Shown here piece by piece: positions 56,793-64,000 of a DNA stretch of 64,000 bases. Below the pieces are notes generated by a model. It had not been told where the DNA came from. It did not search any database and saw only the letters and a list, made by a program, of their open reading frames with translations. Where the stretch lies: contig CAJUDE010000023.1 in the NCBI GenBank assembly GCA_910585295.1, positions 1-64,000 of the forward strand, in the 5' to 3' direction. This stretch comes from an uncultured Lachnospiraceae bacterium. GTDB taxonomy: Bacteria; Bacillota; Clostridia; Lachnospirales; Lachnospiraceae. The position numbers and the translations under genes are program-made. The stretch's first letter is position 1; every line of letters begins with the position of its first letter.

Positions 56793-57305
56793 CTAAGTCT
56801 CCTTCAATATCCCCTGCAAATACTGGATGGTCCCAGATTTGTGCAGCATGCCCAAAACCATTGCCGCCAGCAGGCAGCCTCCCAAGGTGCTGACCATAAA
56901 CGGGACTACATAGGTAAACAAAGCAGCTTCTTTATTCCCCATAAGCAGCGACGCCACCGGATAGCAGAGCATCCCGCCAATTACCCCAGTCCCCAGGATT
57001 TCCCCTGGAAACGCCATCCAGACTTTTCCTGTGAGGCGGTAAGACACTGCCCCCAAAAATGCCCCTACTATGCTGCCTGGGAACGCCAAAAGGCTCCCTG
57101 TACCCATCAGGTTACGGATTAATGCAGTAGAAAATGCAAACCCTGCCGCATACCAAGGTCCCAAGAACACACCTGCCAGCACATTCAAAAGGTGCTGAAT
57201 GGGGAAACATCTGGAAGCCCCCACTGGAATGGAAAAAGCAGACAGGCAAACCCCTATCCCAGCCATCATCCCAGCCGCCGCCAGTTTCTTGATATTCACT
57301 TTCAT
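56793..57305 (-). CDS. thiW: ThiW-type thiamine-precursor transporter (ECF S component)
   Basis: This 170-residue membrane protein has five or six segments (AAAGMMAGIGVCLSAFSIPVG, HLLNVLAGVFLGPWYAAGFAF, SIVGAFLGAVSYRL, PGEILGTGVIGGMLCYPVASLL, FMVSTLGGCLLAAMVLGML). The sequence GASRCFPIQHLLNVLAGVFLG is characteristic of ThiW, the S component thought to import thiazole for ThiM. Its place directly before thiM supports this. No energising EcfAAT genes are in the window. Confidence 0.92.
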   Translation of the reverse strand: MKVNIKKLAAAGMMAGIGVCLSAFSIPVGASRCFPIQHLLNVLAGVFLGPWYAAGFAFSTALIRNLMGTGSLLAFPGSIVGAFLGAVSYRLTGKVWMAFPGEILGTGVIGGMLCYPVASLLMGNKEAALFTYVVPFMVSTLGGCLLAAMVLGMLHKSGTIQYLQGILKET

Positions 57306-57333
57306 TCCTTTCCTCCTTCGCAGCAGCCATGCA

Positions 57334-58638
57334 TCACAAAATGTCTATGTATTCCCCAGACAGCGCTTTGTTCATGCTCCGCACTGCACAGAATTTCCCG
57401 CACATGGAACAAGTGTCGTCATGCTCTGGTTTGCGGCCCTCCCGGATTTTCTTGGCTGTCTCTGGGTCCATGGCGCATTCCCACTGGGCTTCCCAATCCA
57501 AATTCCTGCGGGCGTCTGCCATCTTGTCATCCAATTCCCTGGCTCCCCGGACGCCCTTGGCAATATCTGCTGCATGGGCTGCAATTTTGGACGCCATAAT
57601 GCCCTGCTTCACATCCTCTACATTGGGCAGGGCCAGATGCTCCGCTGGCGTTACATAACATAAGAACGCCGCCCCGTTCTGGGCTGCAATAGCCCCCCCA
57701 ATGGCAGAAGTGATATGGTCGTAGCCTGGAGCAATATCTGTCACAATAGGCCCTAGCACATAAAATGGCGCGCCCATGCAAATGGTCTGCTGAATCTTCA
57801 TATTCGCTGCAATCTGGTCCATAGGCATATGCCCTGGCCCTTCCACCATTACCTGCACATCCTTTTCCCAGGCACGCTTTGTCAATTCCCCCAAACGTAC
57901 CAGCTCCTCAATCTGGCACACGTCAGACCCATCCGCAAGGCAGCCTGGCCGGCAAGCGTCGCCCAAAGATATTGTAACGTCATATTCCCGGCAAATTTCT
58001 AAAATCTCGTCAAAATATTCATAAAACGGGTTTTCTTCCCCAGTCATGCTCATCCATGCAAATACCAAAGACCCTCCCCGGGACACAATATTCATTTTCC
58101 GCTTATGTTTTTTAATCTGCTCTATAGTTTTCCTGGTGATCCCACAATGGAGGGTTACAAAGTCCACCCCATCTTCCGCATGGAGCCGTACCACATCAAT
58201 AAAATCACGTGCTGATAACGTGGCAAGGTCGCGCTGGTAATGGATGACTGAATCATATACTGGGACTGTCCCAATCATCGCTGGGCATTCAGAGGTAAGC
58301 TTCCTGCGGAATGGGACCGTGTCCCCATGGGAGGACAGATCCATAATGGCATGCGCCCCCATATTTACAGCCTCCATTACCTTTTCCATTTCCACGTTGT
58401 AATCTTTGCAATCCCTTGACACCCCAAGGTTCACATTGATTTTGGTCTTTAGCATGGAACCCACGCCTTCCGGGTCGATGCAGGCATGTTTTTTGTTGGC
58501 GCAAATCACCACTTTCCCATCTGCCACTAAAGGCATCAGTTCTTCCACTGCCATGCGTTCTTTCGCCGCCACCTTTTTTAACTCTTCTGTTATAATGCCC
58601 TTGCGGGCAGCTTCCATTTGCGTAGCGTAATCTCTCAT
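57334..58638 (-). CDS. thiC: Phosphomethylpyrimidine synthase
   Basis: This 434-residue protein starts at [20 protein letters not shown], after AAGGAGG. It has the ThiC layout: [40 protein letters not shown] and [15 protein letters not shown], then the SAM/cluster end with [19 protein letters not shown] (C-x-x-C-x-x-x-x-C). It converts AIR to HMP-P with a radical mechanism. A TPP riboswitch and attenuator precede it, and the rest of the operon follows. Confidence 0.96.
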   Translation of the reverse strand: MRDYATQMEAARKGIITEELKKVAAKERMAVEELMPLVADGKVVICANKKHACIDPEGVGSMLKTKINVNLGVSRDCKDYNVEMEKVMEAVNMGAHAIMDLSSHGDTVPFRRKLTSECPAMIGTVPVYDSVIHYQRDLATLSARDFIDVVRLHAEDGVDFVTLHCGITRKTIEQIKKHKRKMNIVSRGGSLVFAWMSMTGEENPFYEYFDEILEICREYDVTISLGDACRPGCLADGSDVCQIEELVRLGELTKRAWEKDVQVMVEGPGHMPMDQIAANMKIQQTICMGAPFYVLGPIVTDIAPGYDHITSAIGGAIAAQNGAAFLCYVTPAEHLALPNVEDVKQGIMASKIAAHAADIAKGVRGARELDDKMADARRNLDWEAQWECAMDPETAKKIREGRKPEHDDTCSMCGKFCAVRSMNKALSGEYIDIL

Positions 58639-58649
58639 ATTTTCCTCCT

Positions 58650-58680
58650 TAAAAAAAGAAGCGCCCAACGAGCGCTTCTT
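58650..58680 (-). terminator. Riboswitch-controlled attenuator before thiC
   Basis: On the minus strand AGAAGCGC and GCGCTTCT enclose TCGTTGG, followed by seven or more T that abut the AAGGAGG of thiC. It is a textbook intrinsic terminator, formed when TPP is bound. Confidence 0.9.
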
Positions 58681-58698
58681 AAAATTGCCATAAATCTT

Positions 58699-58820
58699 CC
58701 GCTCCCTACGACAGTATTAACTGACAGGTTCAAAGAGTCAGGTTTTAACCTTCTCAACCGCCGGGCATATCTGGCTGTCGATACAAGCCTTCCCATTTGC
58801 CCTGGCAGTCCCTCTGCGTT
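58699..58820 (-). promoter_or_regulatory. TPP riboswitch
   Basis: On the minus strand GGTTGAGAAGG (the CTGAGA-like core of the pyrimidine helix) is followed by ACCTGACTCTTTGAACCTG, GTTAATACTGTCGTAGGGA and a 3' strand closing the first stem. These conserved segments and their order identify the THI element. It controls the thiC-W-M-E-D operon through the terminator that follows. Confidence 0.92.
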
Positions 58821-58875
58821 CTGTTGTCTGTGCTAATCATATATGATTTGGCTAAGTTTGTCAACCGCCTCCCTC

Positions 58876-59808
58876 TCAATCATAATCCTCAACAATATAT
58901 GGGATTTGGGACAGCAGGTTATCCACATCCTCAAACATGGAGCTTTTGGTGGTGCCAAGCTTGCTGGCAGAATTAATATACTGCATAACCTCCTGATGCT
59001 TGACCTTCGTCCTGTCAAAGAAATCCTGCAAAGACTGCAGTTCCCTGTCGGACTCGTCAATTGCCCTGGCTATGTCATCCTGCACCGTTGTCGCGCCCTC
59101 TGCCGCCTCTGTGATTTTATCAAACATCGCATATGTATCATCCACCTTATTCAGGCTCTCTTCTAACGCTTCCTGTGAAGTGTTGATGCTGGAATTTAGT
59201 TTCTCCGTCCCCAGCTCCACATCATTGATGCTGGAATTCACTTCAGCCACCAGCTTCTTAATCTCATCCGCCAGCGCCTTCACTTCCACTGCCACCACTG
59301 CAAACCCCTTGCCTTGTTCCCCAGCCCTTGCCGCCTCTATTGTGGCATTGAGGGCAAGGATATTCGTCTGGTCTGCAATCGTGATAATCTTACTGGTGCA
59401 TTTCTTAATGTTCTTTACCGCTTCTAAGAAATCCCCAAACGTATCCTCTATCTCATCAAAATGCGACTCTACCTCTTTAGAGCTATTTTTCAGCTCTTCC
59501 ACACCAGACTGCGCCTGGTCAACAGACTTGGCAATCTCACTTTTCACGCCTTCAAAATGCCCGGACACTTGGTTAATATTTGAAAAAGTCTGTCCAAAAT
59601 TCTGCAGCTGGCAATGGAAATTCTCTGCCTCCCTCAATACGCCGCGGAAAGAATCATTTACCATCTCTAATTCCCGGAGGGAATCCACTTCTTTCTGGGC
59701 AAGCTCCTTTTGGTATTCCCCTAAGTGGCTTGTCACATAAAGTACTGGATAAAGGCTTTTTTTAAGTTCCTTTTTTGTCTCCTTACGAGCATTCTTCCAA
59801 TATCCCAT
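58876..59808 (-). CDS. Soluble methyl-accepting chemotaxis-type signalling protein
   Basis: This 310-residue protein starts after GGGGGAGG. It has no membrane segment, HAMP or PAS domain. The front is a helical region ([19 protein letters not shown]); the rest is one long coiled coil with the chemoreceptor tip [25 protein letters not shown] and [20 protein letters not shown]. Such cytosolic receptors act on CheA/CheW, none of which is nearby. It lies 12 bases after the FIST gene, so FIST is the probable sensor partner acting in trans. Confidence 0.9.
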   Translation of the reverse strand: MGYWKNARKETKKELKKSLYPVLYVTSHLGEYQKELAQKEVDSLRELEMVNDSFRGVLREAENFHCQLQNFGQTFSNINQVSGHFEGVKSEIAKSVDQAQSGVEELKNSSKEVESHFDEIEDTFGDFLEAVKNIKKCTSKIITIADQTNILALNATIEAARAGEQGKGFAVVAVEVKALADEIKKLVAEVNSSINDVELGTEKLNSSINTSQEALEESLNKVDDTYAMFDKITEAAEGATTVQDDIARAIDESDRELQSLQDFFDRTKVKHQEVMQYINSASKLGTTKSSMFEDVDNLLSQIPYIVEDYD

Positions 59809-59820
59809 TTTCCTCCCCCT

Positions 59821-60876
59821 TTACTCAAATACCACGCAGGTCATAGACTGGTTTACAAAACGGTTATTATAGTGTTCCCCATATCCTACAAAGCCGGCAT
59901 GGTTGCCCAAAGCTTTCATCTCCTGCAAATACTCCTGCATATAAGAGTTCTCGCTAAACAATAGGTACCGGAACAGGCAGTTCACAGAAAATACGGCTGA
60001 AATCCTGCTGAAGTCACTGCGGATTGACTGTATCGTGTTTTTTACTATTTTCTTGTAATCCCCAAGTTCCAACAATATCAACACATCTGAATCATTTACC
60101 TGGCGAAAACATGTCAGCGCATTCCCATTTACCTCTTTAATGGAGATAATGCAGATTTCATCCCCGTTAATACGCCCGAATGGATTTTTAAAGGTCTGCG
60201 ATGTAATATCCTGCTCTGTCACATGCAGGATACTTTGGTACACCTGCTTGGCTGGCTTCCCATTCAGTTCACCCATAATATAATTTGCCTTATCCGTTTT
60301 GGACGCAATAAAACGATGTTCCCTCATGGGACGGTAAATATTTTCTTTGTATGCCTTAACCTTGCCGCCAAGGTTCTTCACCAATGCGTAAGCCACGGCA
60401 TTCTCATAAACTTTCCCATTGGCGGACACTTTCCCTCCGTCCCCGGTCCCGCCTATCAGGGATATATTCCGTTTCCTCAATACGCTGTACATTGTCGTCA
60501 GCACGCAGGCGTCATTTCCAGAGCAGAAATCAAGGCATATGGTGTCCTGCTGTGACGCCCCGACTTCCTCCACGTCCCGCTCCAAACGCCTGATAAATTT
60601 TACAGGCATGGTGGACACATCTTCCAATACATTTGCCGATACGGCAACGCCGTCACAAAACGCAATGACCCCTACGCCGTTTTCCACCACCCTGGTATCG
60701 TAACTCATGCCGATACACCCAATGCTTGGCACCCCAGGGAATAGCCGTTCTAATTTTTCCACATGCGCTTCAAATTGGCTTGCATTTGACATTAACATAA
60801 GGAACTGAGGATTTTGGAATCTGCTGACTGCTTCTTTCAAATCGCCTTTTTGGCTCATACCATAAAATTGTTTCAC
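59821..60876 (-). CDS. FIST-domain sensor protein
   Basis: This 351-residue protein starts at a GTG seven bases after GGGAG (VKQFYGMSQKG). The FIST N-terminal part (FLMLMSNASQFEAHVEKLER, GVPSIGCIGMSYDTRVVENG, SLIGGTGDGGKV) and FIST C-terminal part (VYQSILHVTEQDITSQTF, NPFGRINGDEICIISIKEVN, SDVLILLELGDYKK) are visible. There is no membrane segment or kinase domain. FIST domains are predicted small-ligand (amino acid) sensors in signalling proteins. Here it is stand-alone and coupled to a soluble MCP. A longer ATG frame is possible but lacks a Shine-Dalgarno. Confidence 0.85.
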   Translation of the reverse strand: MKQFYGMSQKGDLKEAVSRFQNPQFLMLMSNASQFEAHVEKLERLFPGVPSIGCIGMSYDTRVVENGVGVIAFCDGVAVSANVLEDVSTMPVKFIRRLERDVEEVGASQQDTICLDFCSGNDACVLTTMYSVLRKRNISLIGGTGDGGKVSANGKVYENAVAYALVKNLGGKVKAYKENIYRPMREHRFIASKTDKANYIMGELNGKPAKQVYQSILHVTEQDITSQTFKNPFGRINGDEICIISIKEVNGNALTCFRQVNDSDVLILLELGDYKKIVKNTIQSIRSDFSRISAVFSVNCLFRYLLFSENSYMQEYLQEMKALGNHAGFVGYGEHYNNRFVNQSMTCVVFE

Positions 60877-60926
60877 GTTATTCTCCCTTTCTTCCGTATG
60901 GTTTCTCACAATGATGCCAGCCTGGG

Positions 60927-62186
60927 TCACTCCCCGCCCATTAGCACTTCCAGCGCTTTCAATACCTGGTTGTCGTGCATTGGGTTATAAATTTCATCTT
61001 CCCCTTGATATTCGTATTCCAATTCAATATCTGGGGCAATCCCAACATCATGGATATAATTCCCATTTGGTGTAAAATATTTTGCCATGGTGACTTTAAC
61101 GGCACTCCCATCCGTCATTGGGATAATAGTCTGTACAATCCCTTTCCCAAAAGAAGTGGTCCCTATCAGCGTGCCGTAATTGTAATCCTTAATTGCCCCT
61201 GCAAAAATCTCAGAAGCGCTGGCGCTGTTCCCATTAATCAGTACCGCCATTGGGATATCCATACATTTTGCATCGGACTTATAATCAGAACGGTTGCCAT
61301 ATTTATCTTCCGTATATACCAAAATGCCTTCCGGCAAAAACGCATCCAGCATTGTGCAGACAGATTTCAGCACGCCGCCTGGGTTATCCCGCAAATCTAT
61401 TATAACAGATTCCATCCCCTGCCCCTTCAGTTCTTCCATAGCCTCGGAAAACTGTTCGGGTGTGGATTCCGAAAATTCTGAAATCTGGACCAGCCCCACA
61501 TTCCCTTCTAACATTTGCTGTTGCACGGTAGGGACCTCAATCTGGCGCCTCTCTACATCCAACTCAACATGGCCTTTTTCGCCGCTGCGCAGCAATTCCA
61601 GATGCACCGTTGTCCCTTCTTCCCCTTTGATATGGGTCACTAATTCCGACAACTCCATACTGTCCCCTTCAATATCCCCTACCTTTACAATCACATCCCC
61701 ATCCTTCACCCCGGCTTCTTCTGCAGGGGTCCCTGGATATACATGCAGGATTGTGACAACCTTCGTATTAATATTCTGGGTCAGCACCGCGCCGATGCCG
61801 TAATACACCCCTGTTGTGCTTTCATTGAAGGATTTATATTCCTCTGCGGTATAGTAAGCAGAATATGGGTCGCCTAACCCATCCACCATACCTGCATACA
61901 TCCCCTCCACCAAAGCCGCCTTATCTATCTGTTCATAATAATACTGGTCAATTAAATCAGCGATTTCACCTGCCTTCTTTTCCACTCCCTCCTGCAAAAT
62001 CGCTTCCTTGCTCCCGTCCTCTTTTTTAGAAACCACAGGTTTTTGGCTCCTTGCACGGACGCCCAGCCAAATCCCCACGGCTGCCAGGGACGCTACCAGC
62101 AGCATAGAAAGCGCCCCCACGGCGACTCCCTTGCCAAACCCTGATGCATTCTTCCCTTGCGGGCCAAAATATTCTTCGTTATCCAT
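60927..62186 (-). CDS. C-terminal processing protease (S41 family)
   Basis: This 419-residue protein has an N-terminal anchor (GVAVGALSMLLVASLAAVGIW, about 20-42), a PDZ domain (about 140-215, GIGAVLTQNINTKVVTILHV, AGVKDGDVIVKVG) and the S41 peptidase domain. That domain carries SVIIDLRDNPGGVL, NGNSASASEIFAGAIKD (Ser nucleophile) and SFGKGIVQT (Lys base). CtpA-type proteases process extracytoplasmic proteins and in Firmicutes often lie next to ftsEX. It is complete. Confidence 0.93.
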   Translation of the reverse strand: MDNEEYFGPQGKNASGFGKGVAVGALSMLLVASLAAVGIWLGVRARSQKPVVSKKEDGSKEAILQEGVEKKAGEIADLIDQYYYEQIDKAALVEGMYAGMVDGLGDPYSAYYTAEEYKSFNESTTGVYYGIGAVLTQNINTKVVTILHVYPGTPAEEAGVKDGDVIVKVGDIEGDSMELSELVTHIKGEEGTTVHLELLRSGEKGHVELDVERRQIEVPTVQQQMLEGNVGLVQISEFSESTPEQFSEAMEELKGQGMESVIIDLRDNPGGVLKSVCTMLDAFLPEGILVYTEDKYGNRSDYKSDAKCMDIPMAVLINGNSASASEIFAGAIKDYNYGTLIGTTSFGKGIVQTIIPMTDGSAVKVTMAKYFTPNGNYIHDVGIAPDIELEYEYQGEDEIYNPMHDNQVLKALEVLMGGE

Positions 62187-62261
62187 TTGCTTCCTCTTTT
62201 CCTGATTCTAATTTCTGCCATTATCCCTCTGTTGAGGAGGCTGGCTTGTAAGGCGCTTCTT

Positions 62262-63170
62262 TTAAACTTTTAAATGCTTACGGATGGTCATGCGGCTTCC
62301 AAGGAACCCAATGCCCACCCCTAATATCAGCCCAACTGGGACTAAAGTGGAAAATACCTTATTTACCGGAAGGAATTCCAGCATGCCGCTTAGCCAAAGG
62401 AATTTTTCCCCTACATAAACGATAATCCTGCGGTACATCTGGTACAAAACAAGCAAGGGCAATGCAGAGCCAATCACCCCAATTAAAATCCCCTCCACAA
62501 TAAACGGAGCGCGCACAAAATAGTCTGTTGCGCCAATCAATTTCATAATGGCAATCTCCTCACGCCGGACTGCAATGCCGATGGTAACCGTATTGCTGAT
62601 CAAAAATACTGCCACACAGAGCAAAATCAGGATAATGCCGGCAGACACATACCCAATCAGGCGGTTAAAGTCTGTCAGCGTATTTGCCGCTAAGTCAGAA
62701 CTTTTCACTTCCTTCACCCCGTCCAACGACTCAATATAGGTTACCAAAGACTCCTGCATGGAGATATCGTTCATATACACTTCATAATGGGCGGAATTCG
62801 CAAGGGGGTTATCCTCTGCAAACCCTTCCGCCATTTCTTCCACGCCTTTAAAGTAAATTTTCTGGAAATTCTCCCATGCCGCCTCCGCGGAAACAAATAC
62901 TTTATTTGATACTTCCACACGCTTGCCAATCTGCTCCCCTACCGCGTCCATCTGCGCCTGGGTCGCGCCGTCCACAAAAAACACTGTGACGGCAACCCCT
63001 GATTCCACTTCCTTGACTACGCTCTGAAAGTTCACAACCACAGAATAAAAAATACCAAATAGGAAAATACATGCAGACATTGTAGCAATGGAGGCCAGGG
63101 AAAACATCTTATTTTTCCAGATATTCTTCGCCCCCTGCCTTAAGGTATACCAAAATGTGCTAATCCTCAT
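62262..63170 (-). CDS. ftsX: Cell-division protein FtsX
   Basis: This 302-residue protein starts at MRISTFWYTLRQGAKNIWKN and has four membrane segments. The pattern is MFSLASIATMSACIFLFGIF, an extracytoplasmic domain (about 45-165), then DFNRLIGYVSAGIILILLCV, FLISNTVTIGIAVRREEIAI and KLIGATDYFVRAPFIVEGIL. With FtsE it forms an ABC-like complex that activates cell-wall hydrolases at division. It overlaps ftsE by 11 bases. Confidence 0.95.
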   Translation of the reverse strand: MRISTFWYTLRQGAKNIWKNKMFSLASIATMSACIFLFGIFYSVVVNFQSVVKEVESGVAVTVFFVDGATQAQMDAVGEQIGKRVEVSNKVFVSAEAAWENFQKIYFKGVEEMAEGFAEDNPLANSAHYEVYMNDISMQESLVTYIESLDGVKEVKSSDLAANTLTDFNRLIGYVSAGIILILLCVAVFLISNTVTIGIAVRREEIAIMKLIGATDYFVRAPFIVEGILIGVIGSALPLLVLYQMYRRIIVYVGEKFLWLSGMLEFLPVNKVFSTLVPVGLILGVGIGFLGSRMTIRKHLKV

Positions 63171-63843
63171 AGATATCACCTGCCTGCTCGTCGTCAATGA
63201 CAACGCCTTTCCTCATGGTAATGACGCGCTTGCGCATTGCCTTCACAATATCCAGGTTATGGGTCACCACCAAGACGGTAGTCCCGCGGTGGTTAATTTC
63301 TTCTAACAGCTTCATAATTTCCCATGCATTATGGGAATCCAAATTCCCAGTAGGCTCATCTGCCAGCAAAATCTTTGGTTCATTGACCAAAGCCCTGGCA
63401 ATCGCTACCCTCTGCTGCTCCCCGCCAGAGATCTCTTTGGGGTATGACTTATATTTCGCGGCTAACCCCACCATGGATAAGACCGCTGGGACTTTCCGGC
63501 GCATAACCTTCACCGGGGTGCCTACCGCCCTCTGGGCAAAAGCTACATTTTCATAGACGTTCCTGTCTTTCAGCAGCCTGAAATCCTGGAACACCACGCC
63601 AATATTACGCCGGAACCGCGGGATATCCCTATGGCGTATATTCCCAAGCTTCTGGCTATTGATTGTAATGCTGCCCTTGGTTGGCTCCAATTCCTTTAAC
63701 AGCAATTTAATCAGTGTAGATTTCCCAGAACCGCTGTCCCCCACCACAAAGACAAATTCCCCAGCCTCAATCGACAGGCTCACGTCATTTAACGCGGGAA
63801 TCCCGGCAGAATATGCTTTACTGACATTTTCAAGTTTTATCAT
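63160..63843 (-). CDS. ftsE: Cell-division ATP-binding protein FtsE
   Basis: This 227-residue ABC ATPase has Walker A GDSGSGKSTL, Q-loop VFQDFRLL, signature SGGEQQRVAIARALVNE, Walker B ILLADEPTGNLDS and switch His VVTHNLDIV. MIKLENVSKAYSAG is the usual FtsE start. It pairs with FtsX downstream. Upstream is the end of a PucR/CdaR-like regulator on the same strand. Confidence 0.95.
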   Translation of the reverse strand: MIKLENVSKAYSAGIPALNDVSLSIEAGEFVFVVGDSGSGKSTLIKLLLKELEPTKGSITINSQKLGNIRHRDIPRFRRNIGVVFQDFRLLKDRNVYENVAFAQRAVGTPVKVMRRKVPAVLSMVGLAAKYKSYPKEISGGEQQRVAIARALVNEPKILLADEPTGNLDSHNAWEIMKLLEEINHRGTTVLVVTHNLDIVKAMRKRVITMRKGVVIDDEQAGDIYED

Positions 63844-63858
63844 GTAAGCCTCCTAAAT

Positions 63859-64000
63859 TTAATAATCCAAAGATTCCATATATTTCATATACTTCACAAC
63901 CATCAACGCAATTTTAAACGTGATGGCGTCTTCAAACACCCGCAAATCCAGCCCTGTGCTTTTTTGGAGCTTATCCAGCCGGTACACCAGCGTATTGCGG
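63859..64000 (-). CDS. PucR/CdaR-type regulator, C-terminal end
   Basis: The last 46 codons read RNTLVYRLDKLQKSTGLDLR then VFEDAITFKIALMVVKYMKY and MESLDY. This is the HTH_30 helix-turn-helix end of PucR or CdaR-like regulators, which activate purine, sugar-acid or amino-acid genes. The front lies beyond the window, so the sensor domain and target are unknown. It precedes ftsE by 15 bases. Confidence 0.8.
   Translation of the reverse strand, partial: RNTLVYRLDKLQKSTGLDLRVFEDAITFKIALMVVKYMKYMESLDY

Overview
The window looks like a low-to-mid GC Firmicute of the class Clostridia, most likely a gut Lachnospiraceae. This is inferred from family content, not from a marker gene: small DUF6870-type and DUF6033-like proteins, GHKL/LytTR signalling pairs, HxlR-controlled detoxification genes, an RsiV-like lipoprotein, a ThiC/W/M/E/D operon behind a TPP riboswitch, and FtsE/FtsX next to a CtpA-type protease. 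Shine-Dalgarno sequences are strong (AAGGAGG-like), which helps fix many starts. No rRNA, confident tRNA or CRISPR array is seen.

The left half (about 1-39 kb) is accessory and decaying. Positions 1-2.7 kb hold the relic of a conjugative or mobilizable element: a serine recombinase stub, DUF6870, a MazF-like toxin, a resolvase-like protein and an XRE regulator. At 3-10.2 kb a GHKL histidine kinase and LytTR regulator lead into a same-strand run of odd cytosolic-looking proteins. Three of these share a core, one ends in a piece of an OmpR-type DNA-binding domain, and one is followed by the tail of a second copy. At 10.5-17.2 kb are a YbaK-like deacylase, a fused DMT/XRE-cupin deletion scar, AraC, an Ig-like/transglutaminase protein with two frameshifts and two radical-SAM paralogues, one broken by an amber codon. 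At 17.3-31.2 kb lies a patchwork of stress and detoxification genes (three HxlR regulators, nitroreductase, MBL hydrolase, MerR plus CMD-like protein, tautomerase, PEBP, FUSC, an IS1380-type element, two LysR modules). At 31.5-39.2 kb are a reductase-like protein, an ABC exporter with a receiver-less LytTR protein, an XRE membrane regulator, a class D beta-lactamase lipoprotein and several broken genes. A dispersed GC-rich extragenic repeat occurs four times between 28.5 and 39.4 kb.

The right half (about 39.4-64 kb) is more intact and mostly on the minus strand. It has a DnaQ-like exonuclease, TopB and a large jacalin-like/transmembrane/methyltransferase-like protein; an AraC-GPH transporter-GH36 alpha-galactosidase-YczE locus; a TIR protein with an unknown partner; a deoxyinosine glycosylase and a double-NUDIX protein; the thiamine operon; a FIST sensor with a soluble chemoreceptor; CtpA; FtsX/FtsE; and the end of a PucR/CdaR-like regulator.

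The best candidates for undescribed biology are the jacalin-like/TM/methyltransferase-like protein, the TIR-plus-partner operon, the DUF6033-like paralogue operon under GHKL/LytTR control, the FIST/soluble-MCP pair and the repeated small-helical-protein/LysR modules. Many frameshifts and nonsense codons are seen between 3 and 39 kb. Some lie in homopolymers and could be sequencing errors, but deletion junctions and insertions show that real decay also occurs.
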